Below, one piece after another: positions 6,703 to 14,284 of a stretch of 36,121 nucleotides of DNA; the stretch's first letter is position 1; each line of letters begins with the position of its first letter. The DNA comes from an uncultured bacterium (GTDB lineage Bacteria; Muiribacteriota; Ozemobacteria; Ozemobacterales; Ozemobacteraceae). The notes under the pieces are model-generated. The model did no database searches. It saw only the letters and a list, made by a program, of their open reading frames with translations, and was not told the origin of the DNA. The stretch lies in assembly GCA_946407375.1 (NCBI GenBank), contig CAMJNS010000018.1, forward strand, positions 1 through 36,121, given 5' to 3'. The position numbers and the translations under genes were made by a program.

Positions 6703-7866
6703 ATGATTAAAAACTTTACTTTTCAGTCACCAACGAAAATAATATTTGGCAGAGGTGCTATTTCTGCTTTAAAAAGAGAACTTCCATCAGATAAGAGAAT
6801 TATGTTTATTTATGGAAGTCATAGTCTAAAGGATAATGGGACTTATCAGAAAATAATAGACTGCCTTTCGGGCAAGTCTTTTGTTTTGGAATTTTCTGGA
6901 ATAGAACCAAATCCTGAATATGATTATCTTTTAAATTGTATAAATAGAGTTAAAGAAAATAATATAGATTATATTTTAGCTGCTGGCGGTGGTTCTGTTA
7001 TGGATGCTGCTAAGTTCGTTTCTCTTGCAGCTTTATATGATGGAGAGCCTTGGAAAATAATTGAAAGTTTTGGTGCCTGCTGTAATAAAGCTTTGCCTTT
7101 GGCTACTATTGTAACTAATCCAGCAAGTGGTTCGGAAGTAAATAGAGATGGAGTTATTTCAAGAGCTTCAAAAAAAGCAAAGCTTCCATTTGGAAATGTT
7201 GCTGTTTATCCTGAATTTTCTATCTTGGACCCAGAACTTACATATACTTTATCGGCGGAACAAACTGCTAATGGCATTTTAGACACATTTGTTCATGTTT
7301 TAGAACAATACCTTACACTCTGTGTTAATGCAAAACTTCAAGATAGATTTGCAGAAAGCATATTGACTACTCTATTAGAAGATGGACTTATAGCTATTAA
7401 AGAACCAGAAAATTATGAAGCTAGATCTAATCTTATGCTGTGTTCAACAATGGCAATGAACGGTTTTTTACGAGCTGGTGTGCCTATGGACTGGGCAATG
7501 CATATGATTAGTCATGAAATAACTTCCCTTTTGGGAATAGCTCATTCTCGTGCCTTAGCTATTCTTGTTGAGCCTTATCTGAAATATTGCAAAGTTCAGA
7601 AGAGAGATAAATTATTACAGTATTCAAGGCGAGTTTGGGACATATTTGAAAAAGACGAAGAAAAGACTATAGATTTGGGCTTAGAAAAAACTATAGACTT
7701 TTTTAAGTCTTTAGGATTTAAAACTCAGCTTTCTGATTATGATATAACCCCAAAAGAAGTTGATAAAATAGTTAAGCAACTGATTTCACATAAAATGATT
7801 AAGCTAGGCGAGAATAGAAACATCACCCCAGAAGTAGTTAAAGCAATGTTAACATTGGAAGATTAG
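6703..7866 (+). CDS. yqhD: Iron-containing alcohol dehydrogenase / NADPH-dependent aldehyde reductase, YqhD type
   Basis: This group III (Fe/Zn) alcohol dehydrogenase has 387 residues, the same length as E. coli YqhD. The metal ligands are at the YqhD positions: D194 and H198 in NGILDTFVH, H267 in DWAMH, and H281 in GIAHSRAL. The nucleotide-binding motif GGGSVMD is at 95-101 and the N-terminus FQSPTKIIFGRGAI is typical. By family it reduces short aldehydes to alcohols with NADPH, either disposing of fermentation electrons or detoxifying reactive aldehydes. It is a single gene between a hairpin and a bidirectional terminator. No Shine-Dalgarno is at the normal distance: GGAG lies 13 nt upstream, within a hairpin arm. 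The exact substrate cannot be read; a butanol dehydrogenase (BdhA/B) label is an alternative. Confidence 0.93.
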   Translation: MIKNFTFQSPTKIIFGRGAISALKRELPSDKRIMFIYGSHSLKDNGTYQKIIDCLSGKSFVLEFSGIEPNPEYDYLLNCINRVKENNIDYILAAGGGSVMDAAKFVSLAALYDGEPWKIIESFGACCNKALPLATIVTNPASGSEVNRDGVISRASKKAKLPFGNVAVYPEFSILDPELTYTLSAEQTANGILDTFVHVLEQYLTLCVNAKLQDRFAESILTTLLEDGLIAIKEPENYEARSNLMLCSTMAMNGFLRAGVPMDWAMHMISHEITSLLGIAHSRALAILVEPYLKYCKVQKRDKLLQYSRRVWDIFEKDEEKTIDLGLEKTIDFFKSLGFKTQLSDYDITPKEVDKIVKQLISHKMIKLGENRNITPEVVKAMLTLED

Positions 7867-7874
7867 ATAAATAA

Positions 7875-7901
7875 AAAAGCTTGGCTTTTAGCCAAGCTTT
7901 T
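7875..7901. terminator. Bidirectional terminator between convergent genes
   Basis: A perfect 12-bp stem (AAAAGCTTGGCT at 7875-7886 with its complement at 7890-7901) closes a TTT loop. A-runs on the left and T-runs on the right let it serve both the reductase gene and the minus-strand hutU-REC/EAL-HPt unit. Confidence 0.85.
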
Positions 7902-7913
7902 GGGTTTTTGTTT

Positions 7914-8252
7914 TTAAAGTTCTGCTAAGAACTTGTCGCGGTTTTCTTTTATTTTCGCAAGCAATGGTGCGTAATCAATCTGTTTTCTTGCTCGAAGTTC
8001 TTCAGTGATTTCACTAATTGCATTATATAGTGGTGTTATAGCTAGATTTCCGATAACGCCTTTCAAACCATGGGCAACTTCAAAGCCTTTTTCCAAATCA
8101 TTAGTCTTAAGAACTTCTTCAAGTTTGGCAAAATTTTCGTCTTTTAGCCCCATTTGAACAAGATTAAGATAAAACATTTCATTATTTAAACATCTACCCA
8201 AACCTTCGGCTGTATTACAGCCCATTTCTTTCATTTTATCAACTGTTAACAT
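7914..8252 (-). CDS. Histidine-containing phosphotransfer (HPt) protein
   Basis: This 112-residue single-domain protein of four helices carries the HPt signature EVAHGLKGVIGNL, whose histidine accepts phosphate from a hybrid kinase or returns it from a receiver. The frame opens upstream at 8273, but AAGGAG lies 7 nt before the ATG at 8252-8250 (MLTVDKMKEMG), so that is the start I use. The gene overlaps the stop of the REC-EAL gene by 14 nt, indicating translational coupling. This makes the receiver domain of that protein the natural phosphate partner. No histidine kinase is in the window. Confidence 0.85.
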   Translation of the reverse strand: MLTVDKMKEMGCNTAEGLGRCLNNEMFYLNLVQMGLKDENFAKLEEVLKTNDLEKGFEVAHGLKGVIGNLAITPLYNAISEITEELRARKQIDYAPLLAKIKENRDKFLAEL

Positions 8253-9963
8253 ATCCGATCTCCTTTGCTTCACTATCTCTTAATTTGACTTCTTTTTCAA
8301 TTAAAAGCTTAAATTCTTCTGGTGGAATAGGTTTAGAGAAATAAAATCCCTGTATAACATCACATTTCATCTGTTTCAACAATTTGCACTGTTCTTCTGT
8401 TTCTACACCTTCGGCAACAACAGACACTTTAAGAAATTCTGCAATTTCCATCATAAGTTCAACCATATGAAGAGCTTTTTCATTTTTAGCTATATTTTTT
8501 ATAAACTTCATATCAAGCTTTAAAGCATCTATTGGTAATTCTGAAAGCATATTCAAAGAAGAATAGCCAGAACCAAAGTCGTCCATTTCAATGAAGAAGC
8601 CTTTTGAACGCAAGCTTTCAACAACTTGTATAATCTGGTCTGAGTTATCTGTATACGCAGATTCAGTAACTTCAAGCATTATATCTGTTGGCTTAAGGCC
8701 ATTATCACGAACTAATTTCAGGAAATTGTTTTCAAGATTTGGATCATAAATATCAATTCTAGAAAGGTTTACAGAAACAGGAATAGTAATATTATACTGG
8801 TCACGCCATCTACGAACCTGAGCAGCAGCTTCTTGCCATACGAAATGATCTAATCTTGAAACCAAACCGTTTTCTTCCATTAAAGGAATGAAAACGCCTG
8901 GACTTATCATGCCAAATTCAGGATGTTTCCATCTAATCAAGGCTTCGGCACTGGATAATCTTGGTCTTAGACCTGTAATATTGTATTTGGGCTGATAATA
9001 AACAATAAAGTTTTTATTTGTTAATGAGGTTTCAACATCAGAAACAAGACAATTTTCAAAAAGTTCTTTTTTATGAAGTTCAGCATCATAAAAGCTGATA
9101 TTGGTGTTGTAATTATTTTTTAAGGAATTACAAGCCATCATCGCTCTTTCAAAACGTCTGTAAACATCAACTTTTTTGTCTACTATCGGGTTAACACCAC
9201 AAACTAGTCTTGAACGTGAGTTTTTAAATATAGAATTAAATTCGTTTAAAAACTTTGTCAGTATTTCTTCACAATTATCTTTGTGTTCTATATATAGATA
9301 GAAAGTGTCAGAAAATCTACAAGCCATACCTACTGTCATATTCAGCAATACTTTAATTGCTTCGGCAATTTTTTGTATTATTTCTGTTCCATAAGCACGA
9401 CCGTTGATTTCGTTTATCAAGCCAAGATTGTTAATGTTGAAAGCAACAGCATCCATCTTTTCGTCAGGATAGTATTTATCGTATCTTTCGCAGAACTGGT
9501 AGAAAAAGTCTTTTGTCAGCAATCCTGTAAGTTCGTCTTTACTTGTGTTCTGAATCATCTTAGAACCTTCTGAAAGTTCAATGCTTCTGCGAACACGTGC
9601 TAAGATTACTTCAGGCATATCATAAGGTTTGGTAATAAAATCTACAGCACCTAGTCTCAAACTTTCGATTTCTGCTGATTTTTCAGAAGTAAGAACGATG
9701 ACTGGAATTTTTGAGAGTTCATTATCGTCTTTTAAAGTCTGTAATACTTTAAAACCGTCCATAACAGGCATAAGAAGGTCTAATAAAATCAGAGAAAGCA
9801 AATTCTTATGCTTTTGTATCTGTTCAAGAGCTTCTTTGCCATTTTTTGCATATATAACATTGTAGTCTCGTCTTATTATGAAGCCGAGCATTTCTCGGTT
9901 AACAAATTCATCATCTACCACAAGAACTAGTCTTTTAATATCCTGGCTACTAAGATTATTCAT
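8239..9963 (-). CDS. Response regulator: REC, degenerate GGDEF, and EAL (c-di-GMP phosphodiesterase)
   Basis: The order in 574 residues is a receiver (about 10-130), a GGDEF-fold domain (140-300) and an EAL domain (305-560). The receiver has D17/D18, phosphoacceptor D62, T92 and K112. The GGDEF signature has become RFSDT (216-220), so cyclase activity is not expected; it may bind GTP or be structural. The EAL domain keeps the catalytic set: EAL at 340-342, N399 in SVNLSR, the EVTES glutamate (431), DDFGSG at 461-466, K482, E518 in VAEGVE, and Q538. It should hydrolyse c-di-GMP to pGpG under receiver control. It starts 20 nt after urocanase and overlaps the HPt gene, so all three are probably one transcript. 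Confidence 0.93.
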   Translation of the reverse strand: MNNLSSQDIKRLVLVVDDEFVNREMLGFIIRRDYNVIYAKNGKEALEQIQKHKNLLSLILLDLLMPVMDGFKVLQTLKDDNELSKIPVIVLTSEKSAEIESLRLGAVDFITKPYDMPEVILARVRRSIELSEGSKMIQNTSKDELTGLLTKDFFYQFCERYDKYYPDEKMDAVAFNINNLGLINEINGRAYGTEIIQKIAEAIKVLLNMTVGMACRFSDTFYLYIEHKDNCEEILTKFLNEFNSIFKNSRSRLVCGVNPIVDKKVDVYRRFERAMMACNSLKNNYNTNISFYDAELHKKELFENCLVSDVETSLTNKNFIVYYQPKYNITGLRPRLSSAEALIRWKHPEFGMISPGVFIPLMEENGLVSRLDHFVWQEAAAQVRRWRDQYNITIPVSVNLSRIDIYDPNLENNFLKLVRDNGLKPTDIMLEVTESAYTDNSDQIIQVVESLRSKGFFIEMDDFGSGYSSLNMLSELPIDALKLDMKFIKNIAKNEKALHMVELMMEIAEFLKVSVVAEGVETEEQCKLLKQMKCDVIQGFYFSKPIPPEEFKLLIEKEVKLRDSEAKEIGYVNS

Positions 9964-9983
9964 TTATTCTATATCCCTTTTTG

Positions 9984-12008
9984 TTATTTTCCGAACATCT
10001 TTGCTACGGCAGATTTTACTTTGTCTTCGTCTGGAATAAATGGCAAAGTTACATGATTGCCGTTCTTAACTTTATTAAACTGAGCGGTAACTTCAATAGC
10101 GTGTTCGTTTCTTGCCCAAGCACGTCTTGAAACACCGCACATGGTGTCCCAAATCATTGAACTTCTGATGACGTTATCAATTCTTTCGCTGCCATCAAGA
10201 ACAAGACCGAAGCCACCATTAATTGACTTACCTATTCCAACACCACCGCCGTTATGCAAAGAGATGAGGCTCATTCCACGAGCTGCATTACCAGCATAAC
10301 AATGAGTGGCCATATCAGCCATTATGTTACTTCCGTCTTTAATATTAGCAGTTTCTCTGTATGGTGAATCGGTTCCGCCTGTATCGTGGTGGTCACGACC
10401 AATCATAACAGGACCGATTTCGCCTTTTCTTACAAGTTCGTTGAATTTCAAAGCAATATTAGCTCTGCCTTCTGCATCTTGATAAAGTATTCTTGCTTGA
10501 GTTCCTACTACGAGAGAGTTCTTTTCTGCATCACGAATCCAAACGTAGTTGTCGTGGTCTTGGGAACGACGATTTGGGTCTATGCATGACATAGCTGCTT
10601 TGTCGGTCTTAACTAAGTCTTCGTGCTTGCCGCTTAAGCAGACCCATCTGAAAGGACCATAACCATAGTCGAAGAGTAATGGACCCATAATATCTTCAAC
10701 ATAAGAAGGCCATATAAATCCGTCTCTTGGATTTTCACCATTGGCACAGATTTCCTTAACACCTGCGTCAAAAATAGCTCTCATAAAGGAGTTGCCATAA
10801 TCAAAGAAGTATGTTCCTCTTTCAGTCAAAGCTTTAATTGCTTTGAAGTGAGCTTTTAGAGATTCATCAACAAGCTTTCTGAATTTTGCCGGGTCTTTGT
10901 GTAGCATTTCAGTGCGTTCTTCAAAAGTAAGACCCTTGGGACAATAACCGCCGTCATAAACAGCATGACAAGAAGTTTGGTCAGAAAGTAATTCAACTTT
11001 TTTATTGTTGTTTACAGCATATTCAAGTAAATCTACTATATTGCCGTGGAAAGCAATAGAAGTTGTCTTTTTGGATTCAATATGTTCGTCAGCAAGCTTG
11101 AAAGCTTCTTCTGGAGTTTCGGCAATCAAAGAAACCCAGCCTTGTTTGTGTCTGGTTTCGATTCTAGACATATCAACTTCAGCAATAATGCCAACACCAT
11201 TGGCTATTTCAACTGCTTTTGGCTGAGCTCCGCTCATTCCACCCAAACCAGAAGAAACAAACAAGTGACCGCTTAAGCCGTCTTCGTCTTTAATGCCTAG
11301 TTTCATTCTTCCAGCATTCAAAATAGTGTTGAAAGTACCGTGAACAATGCCTTGTGGACCGATATACATCCAACCACCAGCAGTCATTTGACCATAGTTT
11401 GAAACGCCTAACTGCATAGCACGATGCCATTCTTGTTGATTATCGAACATTCCAACCATCAAGCCGTTGCTCATAATAACTCTAGGAGCATTAGGACTGG
11501 ATTTGAAAAGCCCTAGAGGGTGACCGGACATCATAACGAGAGTTCTATATTCATCGAGGTTTTCTAAGTATTTCTTTATGAGCCTGTATTGCATCCAGTT
11601 CTGGCAAACCTGACCAGTTTCGCCGTAAGTAACAAGTTCATAAGGGTAAAGAGCTACTTCAAAGTCAAGATTGTTGTCAATCATAACCTGAAAAGCTTTG
11701 CCTTCAATACAATTACTTTTGTATTCATTTATTGGCTTGCCATAGATTCTGCCTTCTGGTCTGAATCTATAGCCATAAATACGACCACGAGTTTTTAATT
11801 CTTCTAAAAATTCAGGAATCAATGCTTCGTGTAATTCTTCTGGAATGTATCTTAGAGCGTTTTTGAGAGCTATTTCTGTTTCGTGCTGATTCAGAGTAAA
11901 ACCTCTATCTGGTGCTCGTCTTATTCCTTCAACAAATTTTGGATATTCTGGTAATTTATTGTCTAACTTAATGGTCATTGCAGAAGCAATTGTTTTGTTG
12001 TCTAACAT
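9984..12008 (-). CDS. hutU: Urocanate hydratase (urocanase), long form
   Basis: The enzyme of histidine breakdown that converts urocanate to imidazolonepropionate with tightly bound NAD+. At 674 residues it is the long form rather than the roughly 557-residue Pseudomonas/Bacillus form. Typical segments are QMTAGGWMYIGPQGIVHGT, SSGLGGMSGAQPKA, GRDHHDTGGTDSPYRET and SLHNGGGVGIGKS. In the short form the region before the GRDH motif reads ARIC with an active-site cysteine; here it reads ARILY, which I believe is usual in the long clade. The start is the ATG at 12008-12006, with GGGAGG 6 nt upstream; a TTG one codon earlier is less likely. No hutH, hutI or ftcD/hutG is in the window, but a HutP-like regulator lies about 1.4 kb away. 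It is the first gene of a unit with REC-EAL and HPt. Confidence 0.96.
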   Translation of the reverse strand: MLDNKTIASAMTIKLDNKLPEYPKFVEGIRRAPDRGFTLNQHETEIALKNALRYIPEELHEALIPEFLEELKTRGRIYGYRFRPEGRIYGKPINEYKSNCIEGKAFQVMIDNNLDFEVALYPYELVTYGETGQVCQNWMQYRLIKKYLENLDEYRTLVMMSGHPLGLFKSSPNAPRVIMSNGLMVGMFDNQQEWHRAMQLGVSNYGQMTAGGWMYIGPQGIVHGTFNTILNAGRMKLGIKDEDGLSGHLFVSSGLGGMSGAQPKAVEIANGVGIIAEVDMSRIETRHKQGWVSLIAETPEEAFKLADEHIESKKTTSIAFHGNIVDLLEYAVNNNKKVELLSDQTSCHAVYDGGYCPKGLTFEERTEMLHKDPAKFRKLVDESLKAHFKAIKALTERGTYFFDYGNSFMRAIFDAGVKEICANGENPRDGFIWPSYVEDIMGPLLFDYGYGPFRWVCLSGKHEDLVKTDKAAMSCIDPNRRSQDHDNYVWIRDAEKNSLVVGTQARILYQDAEGRANIALKFNELVRKGEIGPVMIGRDHHDTGGTDSPYRETANIKDGSNIMADMATHCYAGNAARGMSLISLHNGGGVGIGKSINGGFGLVLDGSERIDNVIRSSMIWDTMCGVSRRAWARNEHAIEVTAQFNKVKNGNHVTLPFIPDEDKVKSAVAKMFGK

Positions 12009-12036
12009 CAAAAACCTCCCTTAATCAACTCTATTC

Positions 12037-12065
12037 AATTTAGTATATTTTTGTTTTTAAATCAA
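12037..12065 (-). promoter_or_regulatory. Candidate promoter of hutU
   Basis: On the minus strand TTGATT (12065-12060), 17 nt, then TAAATT (12042-12037), about 29 nt before the start codon. An overlapping TATACT (12049-12044) is an alternative -10 without a good -35. The rest of 12012-12165 is AT-rich and includes a purine-rich stretch (12071-12100), with no gene. Confidence 0.4.
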
Positions 12066-12165
12066 GAATAGTGAAAGTTGAAAAGTGAAAACAGAAAACT
12101 AAAAAATTAATTATATATTAGGAGTGATTTTTCTTGTATCTAGACTTTGAAGCAAAACAGACAAA

Positions 12166-12210
12166 AAAAATCGTTCTTCAATTAATTAGATAAATTGAAG
12201 AACGATTTTT
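12166..12210 (-). terminator. Terminator of the outer-membrane protein gene
   Basis: A perfect 17-bp stem (AAAAATCGTTCTTCAAT at 12166-12182 with its complement at 12194-12210) closes an 11-nt loop. The A-run at 12164-12170 gives a U-tract on the minus strand, so it ends transcription of the gene at 12228-13286. Confidence 0.8.
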
Positions 12211-12227
12211 ATAGAAACAATATATAA

Positions 12228-13286
12228 CTAGAAAGCTATTGTTGCACCTGCTACAAAATTTCTATTTTGTCTATGAGCTATAGAACCCGGTAAATTTTCA
12301 TAGTCGCCGTTTGATATATAACTAGCATTTATAAATAGAGTATTCGAATAATTAAATCTAAAACCTAGACTGAAACGGTCTCCATTAAAGTCATAAACAA
12401 ATCTGAAATTATCATTTATAGGTATTAAACCGCCTACTAGGAAGAAGAATTCGTCAGCATAACCTCTACCAGTATTATAGTTATAATTGTAACCACCGTA
12501 TTTAGCTCTTCTAAATTTTGGAGGATTTACATAACTATGAACATAATCGCTTGCGCCAAAGTTTCCACCCACACCAACCCATATAACGGGAACACCTGCT
12601 GCAACCCAAGCAGAATGGTAACCTGAACTACAGTTGATGCTACCACCTAGAGTTACGTTGCCTGTAGCTTGATATTTAAGATTAAGATAAAAAGGTTCTT
12701 CAAGATTGTAATGATCCTGATTGGCAAAAGTTTTATCAAAACCTACTTCTATACCGTCTTCAACACCCCAGGCAGCGCTTACGTTGACATCAAAGTAGTC
12801 TTCATCAGTATATTTAACATTGTTAATATTATATAGATCGAAAGTTTGAACATGAACAGATACTGCTGTTTTATTCGGCTCTAAAACTCCAGGAGATGGA
12901 ACAAGAGTTGCTCCAGTTCCTCCATTTAGAGCTAGCCCCTGTCGAGGAGTTCTCTCTTCTACTAATAAAGGTTTTAATTCTTTGGGAACAGGAGTGTCTT
13001 CAGGAATAAGGTATCTTTCCCCATCCTTTTTGTTTTGACTATTCCCTAAAGGAATAAATTGATCTTCTTTACTAGTAACATAATAGGCATCTGCATTCAG
13101 GCCTCGAAAATTGTTGGTTGGTTCTTCGGGTAACTCGTTGCTTTGCTTTTTTTCTTGCACAGCAGCCTTTCCTCGATTGCCTGACATATATGCCTTATAC
13201 TGGCTTAAGTCTAGTGCAAAGCCGTTATCAATTGCTCCTAAAAGCATTATGCTAACAGCTAAAATTAATTGTTTCCTAATTTTCAT
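12228..13286 (-). CDS. Predicted outer-membrane beta-barrel-like protein, exported
   Basis: The protein has 352 residues. A signal peptide (KIRK, hydrophobic 7-19, cleavage near NGFA at 24) is followed by a polar, Pro/Lys-rich region (about 30-130). The rest alternates short amphipathic strands with turns (for example VNVSAAWGVEDGIEVGF, LGFRFNYSNTLFINASY) and ends in GATIAF. A terminal phenylalanine after alternating hydrophobic residues is the usual BAM-recognised end of an outer-membrane barrel. Family assignment is not possible by eye; the C-terminal 220 residues look like an 8-12 strand barrel. The Shine-Dalgarno is poor (GCGAGC next to the ATG). It is monocistronic, divergent from the PTS operon, and has its own terminator. 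Similar proteins are often annotated only as hypothetical. Confidence 0.75.
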   Translation of the reverse strand: MKIRKQLILAVSIMLLGAIDNGFALDLSQYKAYMSGNRGKAAVQEKKQSNELPEEPTNNFRGLNADAYYVTSKEDQFIPLGNSQNKKDGERYLIPEDTPVPKELKPLLVEERTPRQGLALNGGTGATLVPSPGVLEPNKTAVSVHVQTFDLYNINNVKYTDEDYFDVNVSAAWGVEDGIEVGFDKTFANQDHYNLEEPFYLNLKYQATGNVTLGGSINCSSGYHSAWVAAGVPVIWVGVGGNFGASDYVHSYVNPPKFRRAKYGGYNYNYNTGRGYADEFFFLVGGLIPINDNFRFVYDFNGDRFSLGFRFNYSNTLFINASYISNGDYENLPGSIAHRQNRNFVAGATIAF

Positions 13287-13349
13287 GCTCGCAGTATCGA
13301 CATACTTCTAAAAAATTTAAACCTTTATTTCTAAATAAAATATCTTTTC

Positions 13350-13378
13350 TTGACTTTGTTAAAAGGCAAATCTATAAT
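13350..13378 (+). promoter_or_regulatory. Promoter of the HutP-like/PTS operon
   Basis: TTGACT (13350-13355), a 17-nt spacer and a perfect TATAAT (13373-13378) predict a start near 13385, about 27 nt before the first ATG. It is one of the strongest promoters by eye in the window. Confidence 0.8.
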
Positions 13379-13390
13379 TGAAACAATTAT
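13374..13390. promoter_or_regulatory. Palindrome over the -10 box and start site of the PTS operon (operator candidate)
   Basis: ATAATTG (13374-13380), AAA, CAATTAT (13384-13390): a perfect 7-bp inverted repeat. It overlaps the -10 hexamer and the predicted transcription start, a usual place for a repressor operator. AT-rich palindromes can also occur by chance. Confidence 0.4.
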
Positions 13391-13411
13391 TGCAATCGAA
13401 AATGGGTGTAC

Positions 13412-13864
13412 ATGATTCAAATAGAAGACGTATTACAGCAAAATGGGACAGTTTCATTATCAAAAGCTGCTTTGCTATGCAGTATGATTGACAACGAACT
13501 CGATGACGAGTTGGTTGAACATCTTAAAAAGCACAACATCTATGCGGTAATTACCAGAGCAGGTGGTTGTGGTGATAATCTAAAGGGTAAGATTCTTCGT
13601 AATACCTTTGGAGCTGCAGAGAATAGCGGTCTTTTGACAATCAATATGAAAAATCGTCACGTTATCACTCAATTGGTAGAAGGTGTTCTTTCTTCCTTTG
13701 ATAGTTCTCTTATGAGTGTTTCAGGTGGCGGTTTGAAAATAGGATTAGCAGTTCGAGATAATGATATTGCTATGGGAATTTACGGAAGTATTGGACTTCC
13801 TGGCTTAGATGTAGATCATGAGATTTCTGCCTGTCGTATTCTCTATCATTGCTTGGAGGATTAA
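13412..13864 (+). CDS. HutP-like RNA-binding antiterminator family protein
   Basis: In 150 residues the C-terminal part follows Bacillus HutP closely in pattern: a GCGDNLKGK segment, AAENSGLL (HutP ASKKSGVI), NRH (ESH), GLKIGLAVRDN (GLRFAVLRGN), DIAMGIYGSIGLPGLDVDHE (DWIAVSLYGTIGAPIKGLEHE), and a final YH (NH). HutP binds L-histidine and Mg2+ and then NAG-rich RNA, opening a terminator in hut mRNA. Histidine ligands H83 and H136 match B. subtilis H73 and H138, but the H77 position is Q87, so ligand or metal use may differ. It is the first gene of the PTS operon, 3 nt before EIIA. I start at the ATG at 13412; a GTG at 13406 is possible. The usual role in hut control is known for the family; control of this PTS operon is inference. 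Confidence 0.75.
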   Translation: MIQIEDVLQQNGTVSLSKAALLCSMIDNELDDELVEHLKKHNIYAVITRAGGCGDNLKGKILRNTFGAAENSGLLTINMKNRHVITQLVEGVLSSFDSSLMSVSGGGLKIGLAVRDNDIAMGIYGSIGLPGLDVDHEISACRILYHCLED

Positions 13865-13867
13865 AAG

Positions 13868-14284
13868 GTGATAGGTATAGTAGTTGTTTCTCATGGTCTT
13901 CTTAGTGAACAGCTAGTAGCTGCAGCTTCTCTAATTCTTGGTGAGGCTAAGGCTATTAAAGCAGTGACTTTTATGGCTAGGGAATCCTTAGATGATTTAC
14001 GCAGAAAAACCACTGAAGCAACAAATGAATTTGTTGAAGATGGTTGTATTATTTTTACTGATATAATGGGCGGAAGTGCCACTAATGTCAGTATAGAAAT
14101 AATGAAGAGTCGAAACGATGTTTTCGTGGTGACCGGTGTAAATCTTCCAATGCTTTTAGATGCTTTAAATAGTCGTGAAAACCTTAGTTTGAAAGAGCTG
14201 GCAGCTCAAGCTTCAAACTCTGGTGTAAGAAGTATAATAAATTTAAAAGAATTTTTTGAAAAAAGAGCAGCTAAACGAGTATGA
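13868..14284 (+). CDS. PTS mannose-family EIIA component
   Basis: This 138-residue cytosolic phosphocarrier has the ManX-type EIIA fold. The phosphorylated histidine is H9 in VVVSHGLLSE, and the second signature FTDIMGGSATN follows. It takes phosphate from HPr and passes it to EIIB. The start is GTG at 13868, with GGAGG 8 nt upstream located in the end of the HutP-like gene. Its stop overlaps the EIIB start (ATGA), so the two are translationally coupled. EIIA and EIIB are separate polypeptides here, unlike fused E. coli ManX. Confidence 0.95.
   Translation: MIGIVVVSHGLLSEQLVAAASLILGEAKAIKAVTFMARESLDDLRRKTTEATNEFVEDGCIIFTDIMGGSATNVSIEIMKSRNDVFVVTGVNLPMLLDALNSRENLSLKELAAQASNSGVRSIINLKEFFEKRAAKRV

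Noticed and set aside
12012..12227. Riboswitch or hut leader in the urocanase upstream region
   Set aside because: The predicted leader is about 20 nt and the only stable hairpin belongs to the terminator of the neighbouring gene.
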